From assembly GCA_024635585.1 (NCBI GenBank), contig JAGXIP010000134.1, positions 1 to 51,327 on the forward strand: DNA of 51,327 nucleotides, written 5' to 3'. How positions within the stretch are numbered: position 1 is the first letter of the stretch; each line of letters begins with the position of its first letter. The stretch comes from Saccharicrinis sp. (GTDB lineage Bacteria; Bacteroidota; Bacteroidia; Bacteroidales; Marinilabiliaceae). Made by a program: the position numbers and the translations under genes. Shown one piece after another: positions 35,966 to 44,684 of the stretch. A model generated the notes under the pieces. The model had not been told where the DNA came from. It made no database searches and saw only the letters and a list, made by a program, of their open reading frames with translations.

Positions 35966-36060
35966 ATTTTTAGATTAAAAGATAAGAGATAATTAGATTT
36001 TAGATTATTAGGTCGATAGGTCGATAGGTTATTTGGTTGATTAGCTAGTAGCTTATTAAT
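35966..36060. repeat. TTAGATTATTAGG/GGTCGATA tandem-like tract
   Basis: Upstream of aroC: AGATAAGAGATAATTAGATT words followed by three near-copies of the octamer AGGTCGAT/AGGTTATT and TTGATTAGCTAGTAGC. Non-coding; no promoter box was visible inside it. Confidence 0.5.
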
Positions 36061-36152
36061 ACATGATTCACAACCAAACCTCAAAAATAAAAAATAGATT
36101 GGTTAATGGAGCAGGTTTGATGCAAAGAACGCTTTGTTTTTTTCTCAAATGC

Positions 36153-36186
36153 AAAAAAGCCTGCTCTCCAAAAGAACAGGCTTTAT
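36153..36186 (-). terminator. Terminator of slyD-like gene
   Basis: AAAGCCTG (36156-36163) and CAGGCTTT (36177-36184) pair perfectly around a 13-base loop. On the minus strand the stem ends in a run of six T. It lies about 75 bases beyond the FKBP gene stop. Confidence 0.82.
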
Positions 36187-36258
36187 ATTTTTAGTGCTTC
36201 AATTGGCAAGGTATCTTTACTTTACCAACTTTCAACTTTTTAACTTTCAACTAAATTA

Positions 36259-36849
36259 TTAGCAGCCACAACCACCAGAACCAGAGCCATCGGAACCACA
36301 AGATCCGCTTTCGCATCCTACTTGCTCTCCGCTTCCGCTTCCGCAACCACATCCTGAGCCACAACCACCGCCAACGACAGCCATCATTTCGGACTCACTG
36401 GCTTCGCGCACTTCCTTCACCGACCCTGCAAAATACAAGTCATCACCTGCCAAGGGGTGGTTAAAGTCCATGGTTACATTTTCGTCGTTTACATCCAGTA
36501 CAATGCCATTCAAACGGTTTCCCTGTGCATCTTGCATAGGAACAATGTTACCTACTTTGATCAACTTTTCATCGATTTTTCCGTCAACCTCGAAAATATT
36601 TTTAGGTATTTCGACTTTCGCTTCAGGATTAATATCTCCATAGGCCTCATCAGAAGTCAATTTAAAGCTGAAGTTATCGCCCGTTTTTAGGCCTTCCAAC
36701 TTTTCTTCGAACATTTGAAGCATACGTCCAGTACCAAAGATAAACTCTAATGGTTTTTCTTCGGGCGTTTCTTCTACTATCTCCCCTTCAAATCCTTTTA
36801 ATCTTAACACGTACGAAACGGTTACGAACTTATTTCTTGAAATCTTCAT
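36259..36849 (-). CDS. slyD: SlyD-like FKBP peptidyl-prolyl isomerase with Cys-rich tail
   Basis: 196 residues. The N-terminal 150 form an FKBP domain with an inserted IF flap, as in SlyD: VSYVLRLKGFEGE, PLEFIFGTGRMLQMFEEKLEG, the SlyD-specific DEAYGDINPEAKVEIPKNIF, and NHPLAGDDLYFAGSVKEV. It acts as a cytoplasmic prolyl isomerase/chaperone. After residue about 155 comes a low-complexity tail of Gly, Ser and seven Cys (GGGC, GSGC, GC, VGC, SGSC, GGC, GC) ending at the last residue. E. coli SlyD has a His/Cys-rich nickel-binding tail in the same place; here it is almost purely Cys-Gly, suggesting soft-metal binding. Single-gene unit with promoter and terminator. Confidence 0.92.
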   Translation of the reverse strand: MKISRNKFVTVSYVLRLKGFEGEIVEETPEEKPLEFIFGTGRMLQMFEEKLEGLKTGDNFSFKLTSDEAYGDINPEAKVEIPKNIFEVDGKIDEKLIKVGNIVPMQDAQGNRLNGIVLDVNDENVTMDFNHPLAGDDLYFAGSVKEVREASESEMMAVVGGGCGSGCGCGSGSGEQVGCESGSCGSDGSGSGGCGC

Positions 36850-36890
36850 ATTTTTGTTTTTAAAAAATTCAGCTTTAATTAATTAAGGTG

Positions 36891-36922
36891 CAAAGAAACG
36901 GAGTTTTTTAGGAAATGCCAAA
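36891..36922 (-). promoter_or_regulatory. Probable promoter of slyD-like gene
   Basis: On the minus strand: CTTTG (36923-36919), 20 bases, TTTCTTTG (36898-36891). The -7 box departs from TAnnTTTG at its second base, but spacing and the TTTG halves are good. It is about 42 bases before the ATG. Confidence 0.45.
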
Positions 36923-36984
36923 GTAATTATCAAAAAACCCACTCTCCCTTTTGCTATGTTTCTCCAAGTGTTAAACTATGTGTT

Positions 36985-38925
36985 TTAATCTATTGCATTC
37001 AAAAGGCTGTATTCCGTTGAATACTGCATCATTTGAGTGGCGTAAACCGTTGTATAATTTATCACCACATCTTTAATCTGATTGTCCTTATAAATAGGCA
37101 CTAGGTTGGGGTTCAAGAATCCTGTAAATGGTGGAATATTCAATTTTCTGAAACGTTGTAACACCTCCTCGTGCAATTTCCGGTTTATATTAACACCAAA
37201 AGTCTCCACAATGTTTTGTGCCGATGCAAAATCACCTTCCGATTTTATCCGCTGTATTTCTGCAAGTAACTCGCCAAACAATATATGAAGCGCATCAAAA
37301 TCATTTATCCTGAAAAAAGTCTTCCCGTTTTCAATCACTTTTTCAATCACTTTACCATTACCAGCTTCAAATACCCAAGCTGCAATCAGTTGTCGATTAC
37401 GCATGTGTGCCTGCTCTATTTTATCGCCCAATTTAACGCGGGTAATCTGCGTTAAAAGTCCGTTGCGGATATAACCATTATAATGCGCTTTGGCTGCATC
37501 GAGGCTTGGCAAAAGTCCCAATTCAATCATTTTAGGGGTATACATAAAATACAGTCCGCATAAATCTGCACGTGCCTCTTCAATTACCGAACCATAATTT
37601 TTTAGGGCTTCTGAGCTTACCCCGGGCAACATTTTTCCTGAACCATGACCTACACACTCGTGCAAATGTGTATGAAGATTATCCGAAATAGCACCATATT
37701 TCTTTTCCAGTGCTATTTCCTCTTTCGATAATACAAATTCCTCAGCAAAACCTGTACTCAAGGATGCTTTGTGATGCGAATTGGAAATATTAATGAGGGT
37801 AACCGACTTGGAACCGTATTCCTCACGAATCCACTCGGCATTAGGAAGATTAATGCCCAACGGACTGGCCGGATAGCAATCGCCGCCAAGCATAACGGCA
37901 TTTATGGCTTTTAAGGAAACGCCGGTTATCTTCTCTTTTTTAAATTTCGGATGTGTGGGCGAATTTTGTTCAAACCAATCGGCATAGTTGGCTATGATGG
38001 TTGCTTTACGAGTTTCCTCCACATCAATCCATTGGACCACGCCTTCCCAGGTGGCTTTTATGCCCAGCGGGTCGCCGTAGGTTTCGATAAAACCATTGAT
38101 AAAATCAATATCGCCCTCAAGGTTAGATAACCATTTGATACAAAAATCGTCGAATAAATCCAGACGACCTGTTTGATAAAAAGCTATCAATAATTCGATA
38201 GTTTTTTTTTGTGCTGAATTTTCGGCATACAACAGCGCTTGTTTTAAATGTTGGTTGATTGCTGTTAAAGCCTTAGCATACAAACCCTTCTCGGAATACA
38301 CCTGCTCCTTGATGGCTCCGTTATCCTTTATCAGTTTGCTGTTTAAGCCAAACGATAGTTTCTTATTTTCAGCGTTTTCTTTTTGTTTCCGATAAAATTC
38401 TTCTACTTCGTTTTGAGTAAGGTCTTCGTAAAAGTTATTAGCCGAACCTTGCACTAAATCAGTATCTGGGCTCATATTCACCCTTTTAGGCAGAAAATCA
38501 GCATCAAATATCAAGCGATGTAACAGTTGAATATTTTCCGAAGTAAGATGCTGCGGCGTGAGCTTACCCATACCGGGTTTAAGTTGCGCCATCCAACTTT
38601 GTAACGAATCCAGAGAGAACCCGGGCACAAACTTGTCGGTACTGTAATGGTGGTGAGGACCGCTGGCAAACCATATCTTTTTCAAGTAAACCACAAAACT
38701 GTCCCACTCCTCCCCTTCTTTATTTAAAAGATAAATGGCTTCCAACACATCGCGCAGCAATAAATTGTACTTTCCGTGCTGATGCCATAAAATATCCCTT
38801 CCAGCCAAAGTAGCTTGGCTTAAATGATAGATAAACAGTTTTTTGCTTAAATCAAGATGCTCAAAGCCTGGCACCTCAAAACGTAATATTTTTATATCGT
38901 CAAATTTATCTGCTAATATTTCCAT
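36985..38925 (-). CDS. Dipeptidyl peptidase III-like metallopeptidase (M49)
   Basis: 646 residues, no signal peptide, so probably cytoplasmic. Releases N-terminal dipeptides. The family's zinc site is visible: HECVGH at residues 422-427 (the HExxGH motif with the extra residue characteristic of M49) and the third ligand in EEARADLCGLYFMY about 50 residues later. Other DPP III blocks: GGDCYPASPLGINLPN and GFAEEFVLSKEE before the zinc motif, and RNRQLIAAWVFE after. The length is near that of bacterial DPP III (about 650-700), without the N-terminal extension of some homologues. Single gene in a row of minus-strand genes; the gap to the downstream slyD start is 135 bases. Confidence 0.9.
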   Translation of the reverse strand: MEILADKFDDIKILRFEVPGFEHLDLSKKLFIYHLSQATLAGRDILWHQHGKYNLLLRDVLEAIYLLNKEGEEWDSFVVYLKKIWFASGPHHHYSTDKFVPGFSLDSLQSWMAQLKPGMGKLTPQHLTSENIQLLHRLIFDADFLPKRVNMSPDTDLVQGSANNFYEDLTQNEVEEFYRKQKENAENKKLSFGLNSKLIKDNGAIKEQVYSEKGLYAKALTAINQHLKQALLYAENSAQKKTIELLIAFYQTGRLDLFDDFCIKWLSNLEGDIDFINGFIETYGDPLGIKATWEGVVQWIDVEETRKATIIANYADWFEQNSPTHPKFKKEKITGVSLKAINAVMLGGDCYPASPLGINLPNAEWIREEYGSKSVTLINISNSHHKASLSTGFAEEFVLSKEEIALEKKYGAISDNLHTHLHECVGHGSGKMLPGVSSEALKNYGSVIEEARADLCGLYFMYTPKMIELGLLPSLDAAKAHYNGYIRNGLLTQITRVKLGDKIEQAHMRNRQLIAAWVFEAGNGKVIEKVIENGKTFFRINDFDALHILFGELLAEIQRIKSEGDFASAQNIVETFGVNINRKLHEEVLQRFRKLNIPPFTGFLNPNLVPIYKDNQIKDVVINYTTVYATQMMQYSTEYSLLNAID

Positions 38926-39013
38926 TGGTAGTAATTAAATATTGTTCCCTTGCTGCACATCTGGTTTATTTGATAGCTTAGTTGTAGTCCATTTTAAACA
39001 TAACTACTAATCA

Positions 39014-40255
39014 TTAGTTCGTTCCAGGGTTAAAAACATCAATATCCTTGGTAAGCACCCATTTTTCCTTATCAAACACATAGGCATCGTACGAAAAATC
39101 CGGGCCGTAAAATCTTTTGTTTTCCGAGAACATGCTGCTGGGTGGTGCCAAGTGATCCAGCACAATCCTCTTTTTATTCTTATCGTAGCGAAGCATCATA
39201 TTTGCAGTTGCACTATACTCAAAAATTAAACGTTTATATACATACCTGTCCTCCTGAAAAATACCATGTCCAAAGCGCACTTGCCCGTTTCCCACAACCA
39301 TTAAAGGCTCTACAACTTTTTTCTGTGTCATCTCGTTATTGGGTTTGTATCCCAGTAACAAATAATAATTTTGTTTTCTTTTATCCTTCACTTCAACCAT
39401 ATCGTAATAAATAGCCCCATACCAACTTTTGTTTGTTAAAACCGAACGCTCGGGCGAACGAATCTTTTCGGTATTATCCTTTAAAATAGACACTTTAACA
39501 TCATTTTTTGTTTTTACGAGTACGGCACCATAAAAATTATTGGTAGAATTTGGCAGTAACAGATTCCACGTACAAACCTTAACATTTCCATCCTCAGATT
39601 TTAATGTTGACATTCTTTTTATTCCTTCAAAATTATCACCGAATAGCTCGGGGTTATCCCAAAGTATTTGCATCCTGTCCAAAATAGAATCGTTAAGCGA
39701 AATGCGTTCCGCTTCGGTTTGCCGTTGCATCAAATCTTCGAACTGACAAATAACCGCCACATCGCAAAATTCCTTATAGGTTTTTTCTTCGGCTGTAAAC
39801 GCAAAAGTTAAGGGGTACAAATCCAACTGCTCATGCTGTTGGCGGGAAAGGTGCAATTGCAGTTCGCCACTTCCTTTTTTTACATGGCTGCCTACCGTAT
39901 CGTCAAAACCATGCAATACTTTACGTTTGTTTACATCGCCATAAAGCACAAACCAATCTACCCTGTAAATAATACCGTTTGCAAAAGTATTGAAGTAATA
40001 CAAGCTATATTTCGAATCGCTTGAATTGGTTGTTTTTATGTACAAATCATCGTTAGAGCCAATGAATGTTCCGTTTAATTCGAGGTAGAGGGTAAACTCA
40101 CTGGCAAATTCCGTTAGCTGGTACTCTTTTTCGTTGATATCTCCGAGCTCCGAAATGGATTTTGCCTTTTGAGCATACGACTCCAAATTATTTTGAGCGC
40201 CAGCCGATAATATACAGCCGAACATTAGCAGAAATAAAATCCTATATATGTACAT
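39014..40255 (-). CDS. Secreted protein of unknown function
   Basis: 413 residues with a signal peptide (hydrophobic core LFLLMFGCILSA, cleavage after GAQ near residue 21). The mature part looks like alternating beta strands and loops with no repeats, no transmembrane segment and no recognised catalytic motif. Distinctive stretches are VKVCTWNLLLPNSTNNFYGAVL, YYDMVEVKDKRKQNYYLLLGYKP and LIFEYSATANMMLRYDKN near the end; the last includes a strand-turn pattern seen in Bacteroidota-restricted periplasmic proteins. I do not recognise a named family. Its start is divergent from the small membrane protein gene at 40307, with a 51-base shared spacer. Confidence 0.78.
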   Translation of the reverse strand: MYIYRILFLLMFGCILSAGAQNNLESYAQKAKSISELGDINEKEYQLTEFASEFTLYLELNGTFIGSNDDLYIKTTNSSDSKYSLYYFNTFANGIIYRVDWFVLYGDVNKRKVLHGFDDTVGSHVKKGSGELQLHLSRQQHEQLDLYPLTFAFTAEEKTYKEFCDVAVICQFEDLMQRQTEAERISLNDSILDRMQILWDNPELFGDNFEGIKRMSTLKSEDGNVKVCTWNLLLPNSTNNFYGAVLVKTKNDVKVSILKDNTEKIRSPERSVLTNKSWYGAIYYDMVEVKDKRKQNYYLLLGYKPNNEMTQKKVVEPLMVVGNGQVRFGHGIFQEDRYVYKRLIFEYSATANMMLRYDKNKKRIVLDHLAPPSSMFSENKRFYGPDFSYDAYVFDKEKWVLTKDIDVFNPGTN

Positions 40256-40270
40256 TGTTATATATTTTAA

Positions 40271-40278
40271 TATCTTTG
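40271..40278 (+). promoter_or_regulatory. -7 box for DUF6132-like gene
   Basis: TATCTTTG matches TAnnTTTG exactly, 28 bases before the ATG at 40307. A TTG at 40255-40257 is the nearest -33 candidate, at a short 13-base spacing. Confidence 0.5.
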
Positions 40279-40306
40279 TTTTTTAACTATTTATAATGGC
40301 GAAATT

Positions 40307-40498
40307 ATGAAGATTTGGGAGAAAATAAAACAACAAAGCGTAAAGCGTATTTTATTGGGGGTACTATTGGGCGCCGTGGCCGGATATGCTTATTATTATT
40401 TTATAGGATGTAACTCCGGCACCTGCGCCATTACCTCCAACCCGATTAACAGTGTATTATATGGTTCATTTGCTGGATTGGTATTGGTTTTTAAGTAA
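40307..40498 (+). CDS. Small membrane protein, DUF6132-like
   Basis: 63 residues: a basic amphipathic start (MKIWEKIKQQSVKRI), a membrane helix (LLGVLLGAVAGYAYYYFIG), a short loop with GCNSGTCAITSNP, and a second helix (SVLYGSFAGLVLVF). The GC-x-SG-x-C-x-ITSNP loop is the mark of a small Bacteroidota/Chlorobi family (recalled as DUF6132), whose two Cys face the membrane surface and whose members often sit near sulfur or thioredoxin genes. No such neighbour is present here. It has a good -7 promoter box. Confidence 0.82.
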   Translation: MKIWEKIKQQSVKRILLGVLLGAVAGYAYYYFIGCNSGTCAITSNPINSVLYGSFAGLVLVFK

Positions 40499-40540
40499 GT
40501 TTTTAAGTTTGTGAGTTTAAAGTTTTGAGTTCCGGCCTAA

Positions 40541-40993
40541 TTAAATTACTGGCGGCGGGATATTGCATTGCTCCGTTTGAGTTTTGCGGTTGAAATTCTC
40601 CAGTGCCTTCCCTATTTCTGGGCACATACCCAACTTTCCGTTTATTAGTGTGGTGGTGGTTATTACTCCCCGGAGGCATAATTTATCGTCGGACAGGCGG
40701 TAAATATCCTGATGAAAAATAAACTTAACGCCTTTATGCTCGCATCTTAATTTTACCACAAAAGCATCATTGCTCCGCAACGGATATTTGTACTGCATGT
40801 CGGCGCGTGCCACAACTGCCATGATGTTGCGTTGGAACAATTCGGCAAAATTAATTCCTATCGAATCCAGAAACTCGTGGCGTGTATGTTCTAGGTAGTT
40901 TTGATACACCGCATTATTCACCACCCCTTGCAGATCGCATTCGTAATCACGAACCTTAAATTCAAGTTCAAAGTCGTATGTAGTTTTGTTCAT
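40541..40993 (-). CDS. Acyl-CoA thioesterase, hotdog fold (4HBT/YbgC-like)
   Basis: 150 residues forming a single hotdog domain. The N-terminal block [19 protein letters not shown] is the 4HBT pattern (D-x-x-G-V-V-N) followed by the central helix [19 protein letters not shown] with the catalytic-side Glu/His, then strands [19 protein letters not shown] and [12 protein letters not shown]. YbgC/FadM-type members hydrolyse acyl-CoA or acyl-ACP; the substrate is not readable. Where YbgC has Asp-x-x-Gly-His, this protein has D-L-Q-G-V, a common variant. It is transcribed alone and no Tol-Pal genes adjoin. Confidence 0.85.
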   Translation of the reverse strand: MNKTTYDFELEFKVRDYECDLQGVVNNAVYQNYLEHTRHEFLDSIGINFAELFQRNIMAVVARADMQYKYPLRSNDAFVVKLRCEHKGVKFIFHQDIYRLSDDKLCLRGVITTTTLINGKLGMCPEIGKALENFNRKTQTEQCNIPPPVI

Positions 40994-41361
40994 GTTTGTT
41001 AAATTTTTATCGGCCTCTAATAAAATGTTTGGAGGTAGGGTGATAATTAAAATTGAACCCCTTTAGGGTTCTGCTTTGTTACGCTATCAAACCACGGGTT
41101 TCACCCGTGGCTATTCAAATTAAATCTCCCGCTTTGGCGGGACAGGCTCTTCAGGATTTCCTTTTACATTTAAAAAGAACATTAAGATAATTATTTTTTT
41201 ACGAAATGCTTTGCGCTCTTTGCGAGTTCCACTTATCCTACCAACACTGTCAAGTCCAATAACGCTAACAGTTCAGAGCTACTTTACGCTATACGCTTTA
41301 CGCTCATCCCTCTCCGCTCATATCTCTATGCCTTTCGACGCTGTCAAGTCTATGGACGCTG
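40994..41361. other. Gene-free spacer with hairpin repeats
   Basis: Nothing coding is seen. The left part holds three perfect hairpins (41055-41141); the right part is a run of TACGCT/ACGCTGTCAAGTC-like words ending in an 18-base tandem duplication that overlaps the ltaE stop. Confidence 0.55.
41055..41141. repeat. REP-like trio of perfect hairpins
   Basis: GAACCC/GGGTTC (41055-41071), CCACGGGT/ACCCGTGG (41092-41110, 3-base loop) and CCCGC/GCGGG (41128-41141, 4-base loop) follow in line. Similar in style to the block at 1328-1545. Confidence 0.68.
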
Positions 41362-41372
41362 TCAGGTCTGCG
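41337..41372. repeat. 18-base tandem duplication at ltaE 3' end
   Basis: Two copies of GACGCTGTCAAGTCTATG (second copy GACGCTGTCAGGTCTGCG), with a diverged third relative at about 41243-41260. The second copy contains the ltaE stop codon and last residues. Confidence 0.6.
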
Positions 41373-42396
41373 CTACCTTCTCTTTAATCAGCTCTACAAA
41401 ATCATCAATATCTTCTTCTTGGGTATCGAAGGAGCACATCCATCGTACTTCGGATTTGTATTCGTCCCAAACATAAAAGAAAAATTTGTTTTGTAAGGGT
41501 TCAATTATATGTGGCGGAACAATGGCAAAAACGCCGTTACTTTCTACCGCTTGGGTAATTTGTATTTGCGGGATATCTTTTAGTTTGGCAGCCAACTTTT
41601 GAGCCATTTTATTGGCATGTTCTGCATTTTCCCGCCATAAATCATTCGTTAGCAAAGCCTCGAACTGAGCGGCAGTATAGCGCATTTTGGAGTGAAGCTG
41701 AGCAGTTTGCTTACGTATATATTTTATTGCCTCGGTATTATGGTTGAAAAATAAAACAGCCTCTCCATACATGAGTCCGTTTTTAGTGCCCCCAAAAGAT
41801 AATACGTCCACGCCTGCATCTACTGTCATTTCTTTAAAGGTACAATTTAATGCCGCGGCAGCATTGGATATTCGGGCCCCGTCCATGTGTAAATACATGT
41901 TATGCTGATGTACATAATCCGCAATCACCTTTATTTCATCAATGGTATATAAGGTGCCTAACTCTGTAGCCTGCGTAATGCTCACCATTTTGGGTTGAGA
42001 GTGATGTTCAAATCCTATGCCGTGCATGTGAGCAGCTATATTTGCAACTGTAAGTTTGCCATTAGCCGTTTGTACTGGCAACAGTTTACATCCCGCATGT
42101 TTTTCAGGAGCGCCACACTCGTCCACGTTTATATGTGCCGTTTGCGGACAAATAACAGAATGATAAGAGCTAGTGAATGCCTGAATAGCAATAACATTGG
42201 CACCAGTACCGTTGTAAACAAAAAACACATCAGTTCCAGCACCAAATATTTCCCTAAACTTTTCTATCGTTCTATGCGTAACTTCATCGCCACCATAACC
42301 CACAGCATGACCATTGTTCACATTGGACAAAGCGGCAAGTACTTGTGAATGTACTCCTGAGTTGTTGTCGCTGGCAAAACCTCTTATTCTTCCCAT
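41362..42396 (-). CDS. ltaE: Low-specificity L-threonine aldolase
   Basis: 344-residue PLP enzyme that splits L-threonine/allo-threonine to glycine and acetaldehyde. Starts MGRIRGFASDNNSGVH, the N-terminal substrate loop of the family. PLP-site features: GTGANVIAIQAF, HINVDECGAPE (stacking His), SITQATELGTLY, the MDGARISNAAAAL block with the Asp that holds the pyridine nitrogen, and the Schiff-base Lys in LSFGGTKNGLMYGEAV. The C-terminal domain ends at KEKVAQT, encoded within a tandem duplication. Length fits. A possible -7 element (TATTCTTTG, 42432-42424 on the minus strand) is imperfect by one extra base. Confidence 0.93.
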   Translation of the reverse strand: MGRIRGFASDNNSGVHSQVLAALSNVNNGHAVGYGGDEVTHRTIEKFREIFGAGTDVFFVYNGTGANVIAIQAFTSSYHSVICPQTAHINVDECGAPEKHAGCKLLPVQTANGKLTVANIAAHMHGIGFEHHSQPKMVSITQATELGTLYTIDEIKVIADYVHQHNMYLHMDGARISNAAAALNCTFKEMTVDAGVDVLSFGGTKNGLMYGEAVLFFNHNTEAIKYIRKQTAQLHSKMRYTAAQFEALLTNDLWRENAEHANKMAQKLAAKLKDIPQIQITQAVESNGVFAIVPPHIIEPLQNKFFFYVWDEYKSEVRWMCSFDTQEEDIDDFVELIKEKVAQT

Positions 42397-42458
42397 ATAC
42401 TAAATTTTAAAAGCCCGAATTTGCAAAGAATAATTGAAAACTGACACCTCTTAACAAC

Positions 42459-42486
42459 AAAAAAGCCGATACTTAACAGTACCGGC
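42459..42486 (-). terminator. Terminator downstream of gpx
   Basis: GCCGATACT (42465-42473) and AGTACCGGC (42478-42486) form a 9-base stem with one wobble pair and a TAAC loop. On the minus strand it ends in T6. It lies about 190 bases past the glutathione peroxidase stop. Confidence 0.75.
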
Positions 42487-42569
42487 CTCCACAGTCAATC
42501 AAAACAAAACACGAATCTAACTATTCTGACAGGAAACTGTCATTCCTATTGTCTTTGATAAGAAAAGGA

Positions 42570-42662
42570 CAAAGACAAGGCTCCCGAAGTTTTTGAAATT
42601 AAGGAATTTACTTTTGTAAATGACTGTTTCAAAAACGAGGGGAACGCAGTATTTGGTCTTTT
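42570..42662 (+). repeat. Dispersed ~95-base repeat, copy 1
   Basis: Starts CAAAGACAAGGCT and ends AGTATTTGGTCTTTT, with the conserved core GTAAATGACTGTTT. A second diverged copy in the same orientation is at 48823-48918. It lies against the 3' end of the glutathione peroxidase gene. No coding capacity; a T-rich 3' end is shared by both copies. Confidence 0.7.
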
Positions 42663-42672
42663 CTTGCAACGA

Positions 42673-43224
42673 CTAACTCTTACCTTCTATCCAATCCAAT
42701 ATTTCACTATCATTTGGTTTAGTACGGGGCGCTATTACCTTTACCAAATTACCCTGCTCGTCAATGAGGTATTTCTGAAAATTCCATTGTACTTTGCTGT
42801 CTTCCACCCCATTTTTTTCCTTTTGGGTGAGCCATTGATAAAGCGGCGCCATATCGTCGCCCTTAACTGATATTTTAGCCATCATAGGAAAGGTAACCCC
42901 ATAATTTTGGGTACAAAACTCTCTTATTTCATCTGCGGAACCCGGTTCCTGGCCCATGAAGTTATTGGCTGGAAATCCAACTATTACAAATTTATCGCCT
43001 CCATATTTTTTGTAAATTGCCTCCAACTGTTCGTACTGTCCTGTCAATCCACATTTGGATGCAGTATTCACCACCATTACTTTTTTCCCTTTTAATGATG
43101 CCAGAGAAAAATCCTCCCCTTCGAGGGTTTTAACTTTAAAATCGTAAAAAGATTTTTGTGCATTTATGCTGCCCATCATTAATAATAGGGTAACAGCAAT
43201 AAATATTGATTTAAAGACTTTCAT
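42673..43224 (-). CDS. Glutathione peroxidase family protein, exported
   Basis: 183 residues from the ATG at 43224; a longer start at 43257 would place extra residues before the signal peptide (MKVFKSIFIAVTLLLMMGS, cleavage after INAQ). The mature domain has the thioredoxin-fold peroxidase blocks: VVNTASKCGLTGQYEQLE with peroxidatic Cys (not selenocysteine), VGFPANNFMGQEPGS with the Gln partner, FPMMAKISVKG, and VQWNFQKYLIDEQG with the Trp-Asn of the tetrad. These monomeric bacterial enzymes usually use thioredoxin rather than glutathione. Export to the periplasm is supported by the signal sequence. Single gene. Confidence 0.92.
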   Translation of the reverse strand: MKVFKSIFIAVTLLLMMGSINAQKSFYDFKVKTLEGEDFSLASLKGKKVMVVNTASKCGLTGQYEQLEAIYKKYGGDKFVIVGFPANNFMGQEPGSADEIREFCTQNYGVTFPMMAKISVKGDDMAPLYQWLTQKEKNGVEDSKVQWNFQKYLIDEQGNLVKVIAPRTKPNDSEILDWIEGKS

Positions 43225-43346
43225 TTTTATCGGTTTTAATACAAACAATAAACCCAAAAACAGCTAAAATGTTTAACTGAAACAAAAAAAAATACAACAG
43301 TATAGACATTACGCTTTTGGTGCTCATTGGCATTATGGCATTAGCA

Positions 43347-43376
43347 TATGGCTTAACGACTTTGTCGTACACCATA
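43347..43376. repeat. Short extragenic hairpin
   Basis: TATGG (43347-43351) and CCATA (43372-43376) enclose ACGAC/GTCGT (43356-43360/43364-43368, TTT loop). Isolated palindrome in the trpB-gpx gap (43225-43478), which has no other feature I can name. Confidence 0.4.
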
Positions 43377-43478
43377 TACTAATAACTGCATACCTTTTCC
43401 TGCACGGCGCAGACAGGGTGCTATATTTATGAATTTTTTCCCGATTAAACTATATATTCCTATAACATAGCAGTAAGC

Positions 43479-44684
43479 TTACATTCCATATTCCTTACCA
43501 TATTTCTCCACCACATAATCAATATCCTTATCTCCTCTACCGCTTAAATTAACCAATATGGATTTTTGAGGTTGCTCTTTAGCCAGCTTTAATGCATAAG
43601 CCACGGCATGAGCGCTTTCAAGTGCAGGAATAATTCCTTCCAAACGACTTAGTTCGTAAAAAGCATCAATGGCTTCTTTGTCGTTAATAATATCGTAATT
43701 TACTGAATTCATATCTTTAAGCATACTGTGCTCAGGTCCCACACCCGGGTAATCGAGCCCGCTGGCTACAGAATAAACAGGTGCCGGCTCGCCTTTTTCG
43801 TCTTGTAACATATAGCATTTAAAACCATGGATTAAACCCGGGGTGCCTAATTTCATGGTTGCAGCATGTTCGCCCAAATCTAAAGAGCGTCCCGCGGGTT
43901 CAACCCCATGTAGCTTACATTCTTCATCACTAAGAAATGCAGAGAATATTCCCATGGCATTACTTCCTCCGCCCACACAGGCAACAACATTGTCGGGCAG
44001 TTCACCGGTCATGTCCATAAACTGTTCGCGCGCTTCAATTCCTACTACACGCTGAAAATCGCGAACCATCATAGGAAACGGATGCGGTCCTACCACCGAT
44101 CCTATGCAGTAAATTGTGTTTTCAGGGTCTTTGAGGTAGGCCTGAAATGCTGAGTCAACAGCTTCTTTCAAGGTTTTTAAGCCATGAGAAACAGGAACAA
44201 CTTCTGCGCCCAATATTTTCATGCGCACAACATTTGGGTGCTGTTTTTGAATGTCGATTTCGCCCATGTGTATTTCGCACTCCAACCCAAAATAAGCGGC
44301 TGCCGTAGCCAAAGCCACTCCATGTTGACCTGCGCCGGTTTCTGCAATAAGCTTCTTTTTGCCAAGGTGTTTGGCAAGCAAGGCTTCGCCCATACAGTGA
44401 TTAAGCTTATGGGCTCCCGAGTGGTTCAAATCCTCACGCTTTAAATAAATACGTCCTCCGTATTTTTCTGACAAACGAGCACAGTAATAAACGGGTGTTG
44501 GACGTCCTTGATAATGCTTACGAATACTGCGAAGTTCTTGAATGAAATTGTGCGATTTGCTTATGGTATGGTAAGCATCCGCTATTTTCTTCATTTCTAC
44601 TTCCAATGACGGTGGAATAAAAGCACCACCATAGGCTTCGAAAAAACCTTCGCTATTCGGGTATTTTTTAAAATAATTACTCAT
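43479..44684 (-). CDS. trpB: Tryptophan synthase beta chain-like protein, stand-alone
   Basis: 401 residues from the ATG at 44684 ([13 protein letters not shown]); a start at 44708 adds eight residues without merit. It has the TrpB fold and active-site blocks: [30 protein letters not shown] with Schiff-base Lys, [18 protein letters not shown] with catalytic Glu, [13 protein letters not shown], the phosphate loop GGGSNAMG and LSGRGDKD at the end. Differences from typical TrpB include [17 protein letters not shown] and [13 protein letters not shown], indicating a diverged clade. There is no trpA or other trp gene in the neighbourhood, so it may serve as a second TrpB making Trp from indole and serine, or act on another substrate. 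Activity is inferred from intact residues. Confidence 0.88.
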   Translation of the reverse strand: MSNYFKKYPNSEGFFEAYGGAFIPPSLEVEMKKIADAYHTISKSHNFIQELRSIRKHYQGRPTPVYYCARLSEKYGGRIYLKREDLNHSGAHKLNHCMGEALLAKHLGKKKLIAETGAGQHGVALATAAAYFGLECEIHMGEIDIQKQHPNVVRMKILGAEVVPVSHGLKTLKEAVDSAFQAYLKDPENTIYCIGSVVGPHPFPMMVRDFQRVVGIEAREQFMDMTGELPDNVVACVGGGSNAMGIFSAFLSDEECKLHGVEPAGRSLDLGEHAATMKLGTPGLIHGFKCYMLQDEKGEPAPVYSVASGLDYPGVGPEHSMLKDMNSVNYDIINDKEAIDAFYELSRLEGIIPALESAHAVAYALKLAKEQPQKSILVNLSGRGDKDIDYVVEKYGKEYGM

